Of a stretch of 64,000 bases of DNA, positions 1 to 9,811 are shown in pieces. The stretch comes from Marsupella aquatica (Eukaryota; Marchantiophyta): the NCBI GenBank assembly GCA_973895155.1, contig OZ316897.1, forward strand, positions 16,430,001 through 16,494,000, in the 5' to 3' direction. The notes beneath the pieces were generated by a model. That model saw nothing but the letters and a program-made list of their open reading frames with translations. It was not told where the DNA came from and did not search any database. Numbering within the stretch: the first letter of the stretch is position 1; each line of letters begins with the position of its first letter. The translations under genes and the position numbers were made by a program.

Positions 1-129
1 CAATTGAAGTTTTAAGTTTTAACACATTTGTACATGCAGGTCTTGGCCTACTTTCTAAACTTGACTAACATAATCAAATCTATGACCATTGCCTTTCAGA
101 TTCCACGAGTGCTCACATAATCATTTCAG

Positions 130-1975
130 AGCATGTAATGTGTCTTTGAATCATGGATTGTTCGGGTGGCTGCCATATATATTGTTTCCAGTCAGAAGTG
201 GGAAGTAGGCTTCCATGGCTCCCTGCTCCTGGCCTTTGGTCCCAATCTTGAGGTAGCTTTTCATCTCCTTCGTCCTCAACGTACAATCATGTTGTGTAAA
301 ATAACACAATGATGCTATGCATATTATTTGATCACAACACTATAATGAATTCGTTCAAGATTCCGAATAATTGCAAATCTTGCTTGAAGAACTCCAAATG
401 CTCTCTCAACATCCTTCCTTGCTCCTTCTTGGGGTAGCGAGGATCATCACTTATCAGCCACTGATAACTGATATCAACGGCTGATATCAGTTATCAGTTT
501 TTCCGTTGAAATGTTTTTGAATCTCAGCTGAGCAACTGAGATAACGATTTTGCATTTCCACGCATCTCAGCTAGGCAGCTGAGATTGACTCAATCTCAGC
601 TGACCTCGCCGAGATCGGCGGGTGGACAAAAAAAATGGGAAAAAAAAATTTAAAATTATTTTCTTGAAAATTTCAAAACCAAAAAGAAAATTGAAAAAAA
701 AATCTGCCTAGATTCGGTGTCCGTACCGTACGGACACCTGGTCATATCGGCTGGCCCCGCCGAGAAGCGATGTCCATACGGTACGAACACACATAGTGAA
801 ATTTTTTTTCAAAAAAGGTTTTTTTTTCTTCATCAAATTTTGAGAAAAAAAATTAATAATGATTTTTTGGCATTTTTTTTCGGCGCCGCATCTTGGCGGC
901 CTCTCTGAGATGATGTAACGACTGATATCAGGTCGAATGATGAAAACGACTGATAACTGATGATGTTCCTTTACTCCTCCTTCTTGACATTTTCGAAAAC
1001 CACTTCATGGCCTCTCCTTGTGGCAATGCAATAGTTTTAACAAAAATTGACCATTTTGGATATATCCCGTCTGTGAGGAGGTAGTATCTATTATACTCTA
1101 CTCCATTTGCTTCACTTCTGAGCATATTGTTCACCAAGGGTGATCTGTCCACAGTGAGGTAGTTGTTGCATCCAAGGAGTCCAAAATATGCATGCCAGAA
1201 TCACAATGACTGATCTGCTACTCCTTCTAGGACAATTGATTTCTCCCGTCTTTGTTTGTGAAAAGGCCTTGCCAGGCAATAGGGCAATTTTTCCATCTGT
1301 AGTGCATACAATCTAAAGAGCCAAACATTCCAGGGAATCCTCTGGCCTCATTGATCAAGAATGTCTCTCCAAGTGGTGGGTTGTCTGAGATAATGTGCCT
1401 CAAACACCTCACGTCTGGCCCTACAAAATTTCTTCAGAGAGCCCAATGCAGTAGTTTCTGCAATTCAACAATACTCGTCCATGGCATCAGCAGAAACTCC
1501 GAGTGAAATCTGGCGAAGAGTAGCAGTAATCTTTTGAATTCAAGAAAGACCCAATTTTCCAGCAGCATCTCGCTTCTGGATGAAATATTCATCATGTTCA
1601 CAGACAACATTATGAATCTTCCAAAACAGGTGCCTTCTCATTCTAAATGGATGCCTAAAGTGAGCATCTGTGTAAACAGGATTGACTCAAAAATAGTCAT
1701 CCCATATACATTTGTGCCCTACTTTCGAGTCGCGATCAATGTTCAGTGATTTTCCTGGCCTTGATCCACCACGAACCGACACCCTGTGCGGATTGTACCA
1801 ATCCATCAGATTCAGTGGTTCATTGATTGTCGTCTCTTCCCAGAATTTTTGCTCTACTTCAAGCTCTGCCAATTTGTCTTGTATCTGCTTCTGAAATTTT
1901 ACATGCCAATCTTGGTGCAAGGCTATGGTATTGATTGGGCTTGACATTCTTCAAAGGATTGGTGATGACAAGCAG
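130..1975 (-). pseudogene. Relic of a plant PIF/Harbinger (ALP1/HARBI1-like) transposase
   Basis: Reading the minus strand from about 1947 gives, in order, an N-terminal piece (1947-1687), a core piece with NEARGFPGMFGSLDCMHYRW (1412-1227), and a piece with DRSPLVNNMLRSEANGVEY followed by DGIYPKWSIFVKTIALPQG (1152-990). After the inserted element at 432-976 comes QEGARKDVERAFGVLQARF (about 430-350), then frameshifts and stops. This order is the normal one for plant Harbinger DDE transposases (cut-and-paste transposition). The copy is dead: the frame shifts near 1230, a stop replaces an expected Trp near 1200, and the second catalytic Asp region reads LLGCNNYL. The end may be near 2240-2260, where a motif resembling plant Harbinger termini (CAATGGGAGTGCTCTTA) occurs; that boundary is inference. 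Confidence 0.85.
432..976. mobile_element. Mutator-like MITE inserted in the Harbinger transposase relic
   Basis: The same 10-bp word CTCCTTCTTG occurs at 422-431 and 977-986. Removing the interval plus one copy restores the transposase frame as CQEGARKDVERAFG. A 9-11 bp target duplication is typical of Mutator-like elements. Both ends are rich in inverted GATAACTGATATCA-type words, and the inside has several palindromes of the CTCAGCTGAG type. It has no coding capacity. Family assignment rests on target-duplication length only. Confidence 0.75.
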
Positions 1976-2639
1976 AAGAACCAAGCCCACGCAAACTATG
2001 ACATTTGATGCTCGTCCAGTTTTGTATCGACACTGTGACCGAGTTTTGAATCATTTCTCAATGTTCGGCCTCAGGTTTGTACTCAAGCTCCCCCAGTTCG
2101 AACTACGTTAGTGTTTGGTGCGTGAATTTTGGTGTACCGGTGGGGTATGTGACCGGGGCAGGTCTTAAGGTCGGAACGCCCCGAGTCTCATTTGGCTGGC
2201 TACTTTTGATGATGTCGCGTCAGTTTAGCAGGGTCCAATGGGAGTGCTCTTAGAGCTTGGACATATCATCGAGGACAATCACAACAACCAAGAACAATAA
2301 GTATTCATACTGAGGGATCCAGAGAAGTCAATGAACCAGATCGATAATTAAATACACTGCTTGTTTCTTTACAGATATATACGGGATATATACTGAGATT
2401 GGCACTGCAATATTATACCTACTTTGAAAAAAACCTGGCCTAGTGCCGCATGATCCCGCACAGGATGACTGTGTCGATCATTCCTGATCACTCTCTCTAT
2501 ATATCATAACCCCAAAGATAATTAATATCTTCGAATCCATCCCTGGCATATGCTTTTGGTTTACTCTTTCAAAAAGTTGATGTTTCAGACGAACTGCCAC
2601 CATCCTAGTGCATGGCTCATGATGTAGAAGACTAGGGTT
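1976..2639. other. Gene-free spacer
   Basis: No coding region is supported here. The left part (to about 2260) is probably the outer end of the Harbinger relic. The rest is AT-rich sequence downstream of the minus-strand AP2-like gene. Confidence 0.5.
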
Positions 2640-5600
2640 TCATAAAGTGCCGGTAACTTCGTTCATAGGCCGACGTTGCTCGTTTTCTGATACGTACCAT
2701 CTTGATACCATCTGGTACCATCTGCACAAAAGAGTACCACTAGCTATATTAGCTTACATTCCCGGCCTTAATTTCTTCTTCGAACTAAGTATCATAACAA
2801 AACATCTAGCTAGATATTGATATATGCTGAAAGCAAGGAACCTGCAGATGTCAGGTCATGAAAGCAGTTTCTATGCTATTTGTTTGCACAAAATTTGAAT
2901 TTAAATCACACTAACGGTGATTTCTATGGAACTAAAGGAAACCTTGTTGCATCTCCAAGATTGTCAAACCTCCCCAAGAATTTCCATCTGAGAAACATCA
3001 AAATGGATTCAAGTCAATTAACTAAAATTGCAGTACAAGATAACAAAAAATAGGGATTCCAGATGTTTTCTTCGGATATCGATTTACTATTCTGGCCACC
3101 CGTCTTGAACTACGTGGCACAGAAGATCTTCAAGAATATGAATAGATAATGATTTTTAATGTCTCACTTTTTATCAGCTTGTAGCTTGATTTTTACTTCA
3201 AACCTGCCTTCAGGGCATCTGGTCACCCCTTCGTCGACATGAACATGCTTGGAAAGCCTGGCACGTTTATTCAGAAGTTCTCTGAACTGTTTATTGGTCA
3301 GTTTAGCCATCTGCAATAGATTTAAACTGTGTCAATAAATATTATTGCCATTATTTCTTAATTGAGTAAAAAGATTCTTCTCAGAAGATCATTAATCTGC
3401 AATAGATTAAACCTCCTCAACATCTACGCTATAATCACAAATGCCTTTGTAGTTCGGCTGGGCAGCTGTAGCATCCAAATGCTTGAGACTTGCTTTATCA
3501 TAGGCTCTGCACACCAGTTATCCAAATAAAGAACTGGAGATTAGCGGGGATTAGCCATGACGGATGCGATTAATTGTGCACGTAAACTCTGAATTACTTA
3601 ATAAAACATATTTCGACGACTCACTGCACCGTGAAATTCTATTTTCTCAACACAACAAAATTCAAAAAAGAAAACGTACAGCTAAGGAAGAAAACATTTC
3701 AATGTACTACAACAAACTTTGAACCTTACCTGGCTGCCTCCGTAGCTGATCCATATGAACCTGGAATATATATATAACAAGGAAGCGTTTAGAATTGTCC
3801 TCAAGACACGCAAAATAGTCTTATTCGTGTTGGAAATGAAATGCCTTTTAAGAAATTCTACTAACAGGAAATGAATTACGCGAGGAAAGAATCGCATGAT
3901 GCGTGTAGAAACATGCTGGGCTCTTAAGGTAAATACTCGCCTACATAAAATTGTTTTCCGTCCCTGCAGAATGAGTAGCATTACAGTGATTTAGTATTAC
4001 ATTTGAGTACTTCTGATTTGACCTTGATGGACCTTAATTACTAGCTGCATGATCGACTTCAACAAAGTACATGATTCTTTCCTCTATTCAAGAGTGTATA
4101 TAACTTGGATATATTTTGTAGGTTATCCTTCGAAAAGTATAGGCCTGAACAACGCACTAGGGCGGTGGCCGGAGAAGAAACATTGGAGGAGCTGATCAGA
4201 GTACGTACGTATATGAGTGAGAACTAGTCATTAAGCCATATTAACCACACCGAAAAACTCCTGGAAATGCTGCGTAATATCCCAGTCACGAGCCCCTTAT
4301 GGTGCATGCATGGACAACAGATAAGATTCAAGTACAAATCTACTGCTAATTGACTGGCAGTTTCGTACCATATGTGGGCCGTCCAACGACCGATGCGTTT
4401 GTAGAAGTTGATACCTAGAAGTCCAAGCTTCGTCGGATCTGGAAGACAAACACCGTTCCGTATCTCCAATAAATCAGCTTCAGACTTATTACGTGTCTTC
4501 ACAGAAGCAGCTCCAGTGTTTTGGGGTATCTTCACGGAATCATCTGTGATATATACATCACAAAAAAGCACTTTATTGCTAGTGTCTTTGATCAGGACAT
4601 GCCAAACAGTCTGACCTAATTCTTAAAATTCTTCATATATATTGGAAAACACGTCTCTTATTCAATATCACAGGAAATGAAGTGCACAAAGAAAGAATTG
4701 CATGAAGCGTCTAAGTAGAACATGCTGAGTGGACTGTTAATTAAGGTAAGTACTCGCCTATGTAAAATTTCTTTCCATCCCTGCAGAATCAGTAACATTA
4801 CAATGAATTAGTATTACGTACGTTTGAGTCGCGCGGAGTTTGAGTAAATGATTATTCAGCTTATTTCACCAATCAACTTCGATCATGGACTCAACAACAT
4901 ATATATATTAACCACATCAAAAAACTCTTGAGCCCGCTTGAATGCATAAACAATAGATAAGACTCAGAACTCAGAAGGATACATGCGAAACAGCACTACG
5001 TTTCAATTGTTCAGGTTCAAGTAAAATCCACTGGTAATTGATTGGCATTTCATACCATATGTAGGCAGTCCACCCACAGGTGCTTTCGTTGTAGACAGCG
5101 ATACCATTAAGGCCAAGCCTTGTTGGAGCTGCAGGAGCACGAACACCCTTGCTTATCTCCAATAAATTGGCTCCAGTGTTTTCGGATGTCCTTACAGAAT
5201 CAGCTGGAACTCTCACATATGGTACCATCGAGTTTGTTCCACTATTCTGAACCGTCAATTGTTTTTGGGGACGCTGGTGCAGTTGCACTGCTCCAGTAGT
5301 GGTCCCGGTAGTCTTCCCCTTCAATGTTTGTCGGGAACTCTCCTGAGGTTCTACTGCTCCAGCAGTCTTAACCTTCCGTGTTTTTGGGGGACTCTCCTGA
5401 GTTTGCACAGCTCCAGCAGTCTTAACCTTCAATTTTTTGGGGGGACTCTCTTGTAGTTGCACTCGCCTTTCACGGGACTTCTCATCATATAAGATGGCCT
5501 CTTCCCCTTGAGCCATTCCTATGTAGTGCTGTCCTGACCGAGTTGTATATGCTCGAAAATCGCCGCAGGCCTCATTCGCCACAAAGTTCTGAGACTGAGG

Positions 5601-5852
5601 ATGAGGAGTACTTCCCCACTCTGCAAGGCGAGTGGCGGCCTCTACCAATATGTACAAATTGGTAAAGTCAGCAGCACCCATCATGGTATTCTCTTCAGTC
5701 TTCCAAGGTCGTTTTGCATTTGTCTGCGGCTTCTGGGACTTTCCAGTTGTCCCAGGATTTCTACCCTGCTTGGACATAAACCTTGTACTGCTGCCTCGGG
5801 CGTTCCTCTTAGATAATGACGATAGAATCAAACCTTTCCTTATAGAAACCAT
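2640..5852 (-). CDS. Divergent AP2/ERF-superfamily protein with two AP2-like domains (ANT/PLT-type layout), 9 coding exons
   Basis: Exons on the minus strand, placed by frame and splice sites: 5852-5056, 4780-4758, 4543-4369, 3963-3941, 3760-3730, 3506-3413, 3310-3168, 2987-2943, 2721-2640 (TGA). They sum to 1413 bp, an open 470-residue protein. The N-terminal exon is Lys/Gln/Pro-rich with four imperfect 18-residue repeats. AP2-like parts follow: GIAVYNESTCGWTAYIW, then a duplicated first half (GINFYKRIGRWTAHIW plus DGKQFYVG), then GSYGSATEAARAYDKASLKH. The linker TNKQFRELLNKRARLSKHVH corresponds to the AP2/ANT linker (family MTRQEFVA..LRR). The second domain starts GVTRCPEGRFEVKIKLQAD and continues WKFLGRF. 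The canonical YRG and several DNA-contacting Arg are missing from domain 1, so DNA binding is uncertain. The acceptor at 5884-5885 suggests a further 5' leader exon. A probable transcription regulator in the nucleus; function inferred only from the domain pattern. Confidence 0.75.
5238..5466 (-). repeat. Four in-frame 18-residue repeats in the AP2-like protein
   Basis: The translated units are VQLQESPPKKLKVKTAGA, VQTQESPPKTRKVKTAGA, a third unit with a four-residue insertion (VEPQESSRQTLKGKTTG...), and a degenerate VQLHQRPQKQLTVQNSGT. They lie just before the first AP2-like segment. They are basic and Pro/Gln-rich, and probably disordered. Confidence 0.8.
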
Positions 5853-6676
5853 GTTGGATCTGTACGTTATAATCTTGGCGCACCTATAAAGAACACCAGC
5901 AGGACAAGTCAGCTAGCTAGGTTGTGAAGGCTGTCACTTCTAGTTTTCTCAATATGTAGATAATCAAATTAGTCCATCTTAATTCTAAAACCTTCAGTCC
6001 TGTATATCATCCATAGTAATTCCAGTTCTAGCTCTGAAAATGGATAATCATGTCCGTAGAATATGCTTCTTAAAGTACAAGCGGGAGACCCCGATATCGC
6101 TCACTTGGAAAAGAGTTTTCACTAATAACATCCCACAGACAAACGAACAGTGACCTACTGTCTGTACGTCCTGATATAAAATGGACGCATCTTAAAATTA
6201 ATGTTGCCTGGTATGTGACTTCCCTGATATATATGATCGAACAGTACGAGATTTTGACATACCTTTAAATTCAAGGAAATTCAGCACTTCCCTTCAATTA
6301 TTTGGCAATTAGGGTAGCGTAAAGAGAAGAAATATCAGATCCCTGAATCAGTGACATGCAAGAGAACAGTAAGCAATGGAAATGCTTACCTCTATCTCCT
6401 AAACCCTAAACTCCTCGGCTTGAATAAGCACGTACACCAAATCTCGACAGCAATCTTGTAAGCGTCAATGCTCAAGTCCAAGTGCACAAAAAAGCATCAG
6501 GCACCGAAACACTTTGCTGAATGATGCAGGCCAAATGGAGAAGCCAGGCTTAAATGAACATAGCACGGAGAAATGGCGCAATGATAGCCCCGGCTCAGTG
6601 ACTAAGGACAGGCATTGCGGACTTTGTTACGGACAGAGTGACCTTGCTTGCATGCTGACTTAGAGGGACAGTGCCT

Positions 6677-6832
6677 TTGATGTGTTACTGACTCTTGGAA
6701 CTGGCTTCACGAGTGAGGAAAGGTAGTTTTAATAATGTGTTACTGGTTACTGGGACTGGGCTCACGAGTAAGGACCGGTCCGATAATGTGTTACTGACTA
6801 TGGGCTCACGCGCAAAAGCTAGTGTGAGTAAT
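6677..6832. repeat. Imperfect tandem repeat, about 60-bp unit
   Basis: Three units each start with a GTGTTACTG-like word and carry a CTCACGAGT/CTCACGCG-like word. They lie between the divergent AP2-like genes. The copies are diverged. Confidence 0.6.
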
Positions 6833-6989
6833 ATATTTGTTATCTGTAAATTTCACACTAAATTCCTTTAATTAGTAAACCACTAAAGACTACGGACTTA
6901 ATTAAGGTACATGGTGTAAAGTATGATAAACTTCAAAATATATATGTGCACGTTACTTATAATATTTCCCGGCTACTAATTGTAACCAA

Positions 6990-7365
6990 AGACATTTAAA
7001 AATTAACTTTTGACAGAAATTTAGAATTTTTATATTTAATAAGGTATTTAAAAACTTTTCAAAGTTATACTATAAAGGGTAGAAGGGTTTTTTAATTCAA
7101 ATTCTTTTTCAAAATATTTCTTTTAATCTTATTCTTTGTTCTCACATATAACACTAAGTGATGCCCAGGTTGTACATACAGTTGTTTGCTCCTGTATTAA
7201 AAAAGTTGCATAATTTGGCTTTGATCAAGATTTAGCACATAAAACAAAGGTTTTATTTATGTTTTTGAATTGAGTGGTACAATAGTTATAAGACTAAATT
7301 TAAACTTCAGATGGTCAATTGGATATAAAGCAGCAGTAGGAATTAAAAACTTGCCTTAGGGTAGG
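6990..7365. repeat. Copy of dispersed AT-rich repeat family R1
   Basis: Shares the blocks ATGGTCAATTGGATATAAA and TTAAAAACTTGCCTTA with the copy at 27390-27725. It also shares AT-rich stretches with 29335-29500 and, in inverse orientation, 39008-39440. No coding capacity; probably a MITE family. Confidence 0.6.
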
Positions 7366-7878
7366 GTTATTATGTGCAGCAGGTTGGTCTTTTGGTTTAG
7401 GTAAGCACCCTTACACTCAGGTTATTTTTCATAGAAAGGAGTAGGGGCCAAGTTGGACCTGCCGTGCAAAAGTACACAGTCAGCAAGACCCGTAAGTAAG
7501 GGAGGGAGTGCCAGGCTGGACCAATCAAGTCACCTAGATATACAAAAAAAATGCTTTGACTTGTGAAAAATACCTTGCAAGAGAGTGAGACCAAGATGGG
7601 CCCACCAAGCAGCCACGAAAGCGGGGTGTGGGGCATGCTGGACCAACCAAGCCAGCTAGGCACACAAGCACACTACGACGAGGGCTAGTAAGAATGATCG
7701 GACGGGAGGCAGGGGAGGGATGGATGGATGGGATTGAGGGGCCGGTCGGATGGGAGAGGCCAGTCGGATGGAAGGCGGAGTTTGAACCAACCAAGAAGCC
7801 TGGGCACAAAAGCACCTCACACCAAGCCGGGAAGGCACGGATCGAGGGAGAAAGGGAAGATACAGGAACTAGCTCCAC

Positions 7879-7886
7879 TATATAAA
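7879..7886 (+). promoter_or_regulatory. TATA box, probable promoter of the plus-strand AP2-like gene
   Basis: TATATAAA lies in a CTCCACTATATAAAGAGAAA context. It is the strongest TATA match upstream of the plus-strand gene, about 1.9 kb before the first recognised exon, so one or more untranslated or unrecognised 5' exons are implied. Confidence 0.45.
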
Positions 7887-8089
7887 GAGAAAGCCAAACA
7901 AGGCGACACTTACAATTGACGAAACGAAATTTAGGTCAAGTCAGCTCGCACTCGTGAACTAATCGCGGCGCAGGACGGTTCGTTCACAGTACTTCAGAGA
8001 GGCAGGGTTCTTCTAACTCCCTCTTGTGTTATCATTTACTTGTTCAGGGGTCTTGATGTAGTAACTTGTGAAGCTAGTTAGCTTAGATC

Positions 8090-9370
8090 GAGCACCAGAT
8101 CGGAACACCCCGTACCCGAGTGACCTTGATAGTCCCTTCTTCTAGTCAAAATAGCCACAGAAAATAACTGCTAGTCGCGGCTAACAATATGGCCTGTTAA
8201 GAATCCCTCCATAGGTTTTTCAAAGTAACTGGCGGGGCAACGGGGAAGACTCCAGAACGGCTTCAGCCGTGACTACTGCACAAACATGTTGATTTCGAGA
8301 TGTAGCGATGTGTTGCAGAGTGCAGTTCGCCTGTGGATTTGATTTGCGTTTATGTTTCTAATCCATTCACTTTGCCCAACTTGTTCTTTACTAGGTCGCC
8401 TCTGTACACAGGAAGAGAGATACATACAAGACCGCTCGTGCGCACTGCTTAAGAGAGGTAAGCTTCTTCTATTGATTCCTCCTTCGATATGTCTTAGCAT
8501 TTTACTTGTTCAGGTGTCTAATATTACGGCATTTGAAGTCAGCTTAGAGCAGTCGAGTTCGAGCACTCCCACCACCCAGTACGTGACCTAAGTAGTCCCC
8601 TGCATGCATCAATCTCACAGGGATGTGGTCAAATGAGAGTCAGAAAACACGGACTATTTGCTTTGCTGCTGGGTGGCCCCTAGAGACCCTCCAACAGGTC
8701 CTTCAATGTAGTCGTGGCGTCCTCCAAATGGAATCTACGGTGCTCCATGACCTAGCTTGCATATTTAGTGGAAGTATGACTAATTAGCTAGCTGCACAAA
8801 AGAGATGTACGTAGTGATGTAGCGCATAGTTAGTGGACTTACTCACATAGAAGCATCTCATCCACTGAGTCAGATAGTCGACTGCATTTGGTCAAAATGA
8901 AGACAGAAATACCGAACTATATTGATAGTTTGCTGTCATTTGGCCCCCCTAGGGGATATATCCCTCTTAGGGTTCTTCAGTGTAGCTAGCTAGCTAGTCG
9001 GTGACATACTCCTACACATGTAGCGGTGTGTGTAGTGGAACTGCACTAAGTGCTAATTTGATCTTTTGATGTGGTTTTCTGCTCCTAGGGTTTCTGATTG
9101 TGAGTTCACTTTTGTAAAACTTCCCTTTCTAAGTTCCGTTCGTTCACGTACCCAACGGTTTTCATACATGTTGATTATTTTGTCCTGTGTCTTAGTTAGC
9201 ACTATACTCGTTGAGGGATCGTAGCACCCCACTCAGTGAGCTAGATAGTCGATTGCATCTCGATCAAAATAATAGTAAGGAAGTACTGACTATGTAGTTC
9301 CGGATGTAGTTCCTGCTATGTGGCAACCAGAGGACCCCTTCACAGGCTCTTCCATGTAGCCGCGCTATCC
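8090..9370. repeat. Degenerate tandem array, about 350-400 bp units
   Basis: Four units (starting near 8090, 8550, 8855 and 9215) share this order of blocks: GAGCACC/TAGCACC, GTGAC or CAGTGAG, a TAGTC...TGCAT block, GTCAAAAT, a GACTAT block, a GTGGC block, a CC..AG.GG..C block and CTTCAATGTAG-like text. The first two units also share TTTACTTGTTCAGG, which looks like a splice acceptor. No coding frame runs through the units. Confidence 0.6.
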
Positions 9371-9811
9371 TAAAAATAGAGTAGACATTGCTCCTAGCCT
9401 TAAATTTGGATCTGTAGCTGCAGGCCCAAACGAAGTTCGAGTCATATAAGTCTAATGCACAATAATGCTGATATCGAGATTTAGTGCCGTAGTGCAGACT
9501 GCATGTAGTGCCCCTAGCTAAGGAGATGGTCTTAATTTCCAAATTGACATTTATGCATTCTATCATGCTGTTAAGCACCGGGTAGTGATTTCATTTTCCT
9601 GGGTTTAGAAGACATCATAAAATGTTAATTATCTTCAATCATTGTTTTTTAGAGAAATAATAGGAGTAAGCTAGAATGTAGCAAACCAATGGAATTTTTG
9701 ATAGTGAATTCTCTGTTCATCGATATTCAGAGGTTTGCGTATGTTTTTCAATGTTCATAGTCCCCAGCAAAATGACTTTTAAGACTATTGGGGCAGATTG
9801 AATGGAGACAG

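Larger units (their letters stand above)
5884..7870. other. Intergenic region between the two divergent AP2-like genes
   Basis: This should hold the 5' leader and promoter of the minus-strand gene, though I could not fix a TATA box for it. It also contains a short tandem repeat (6677-6832) and a copy of a dispersed AT-rich repeat (about 6990-7365). The 7400-7870 part has GGATGG-rich low-complexity sequence. The ORFs on both strands there look non-coding. Confidence 0.5.

Noticed and set aside
7628-7885. Gly/Glu-rich ORF with WMDGIEGPVGWERPVG
   Set aside because: It arises from GGATGG-type simple repeats, with equally long ORFs antisense, and it ends at the TATA box.
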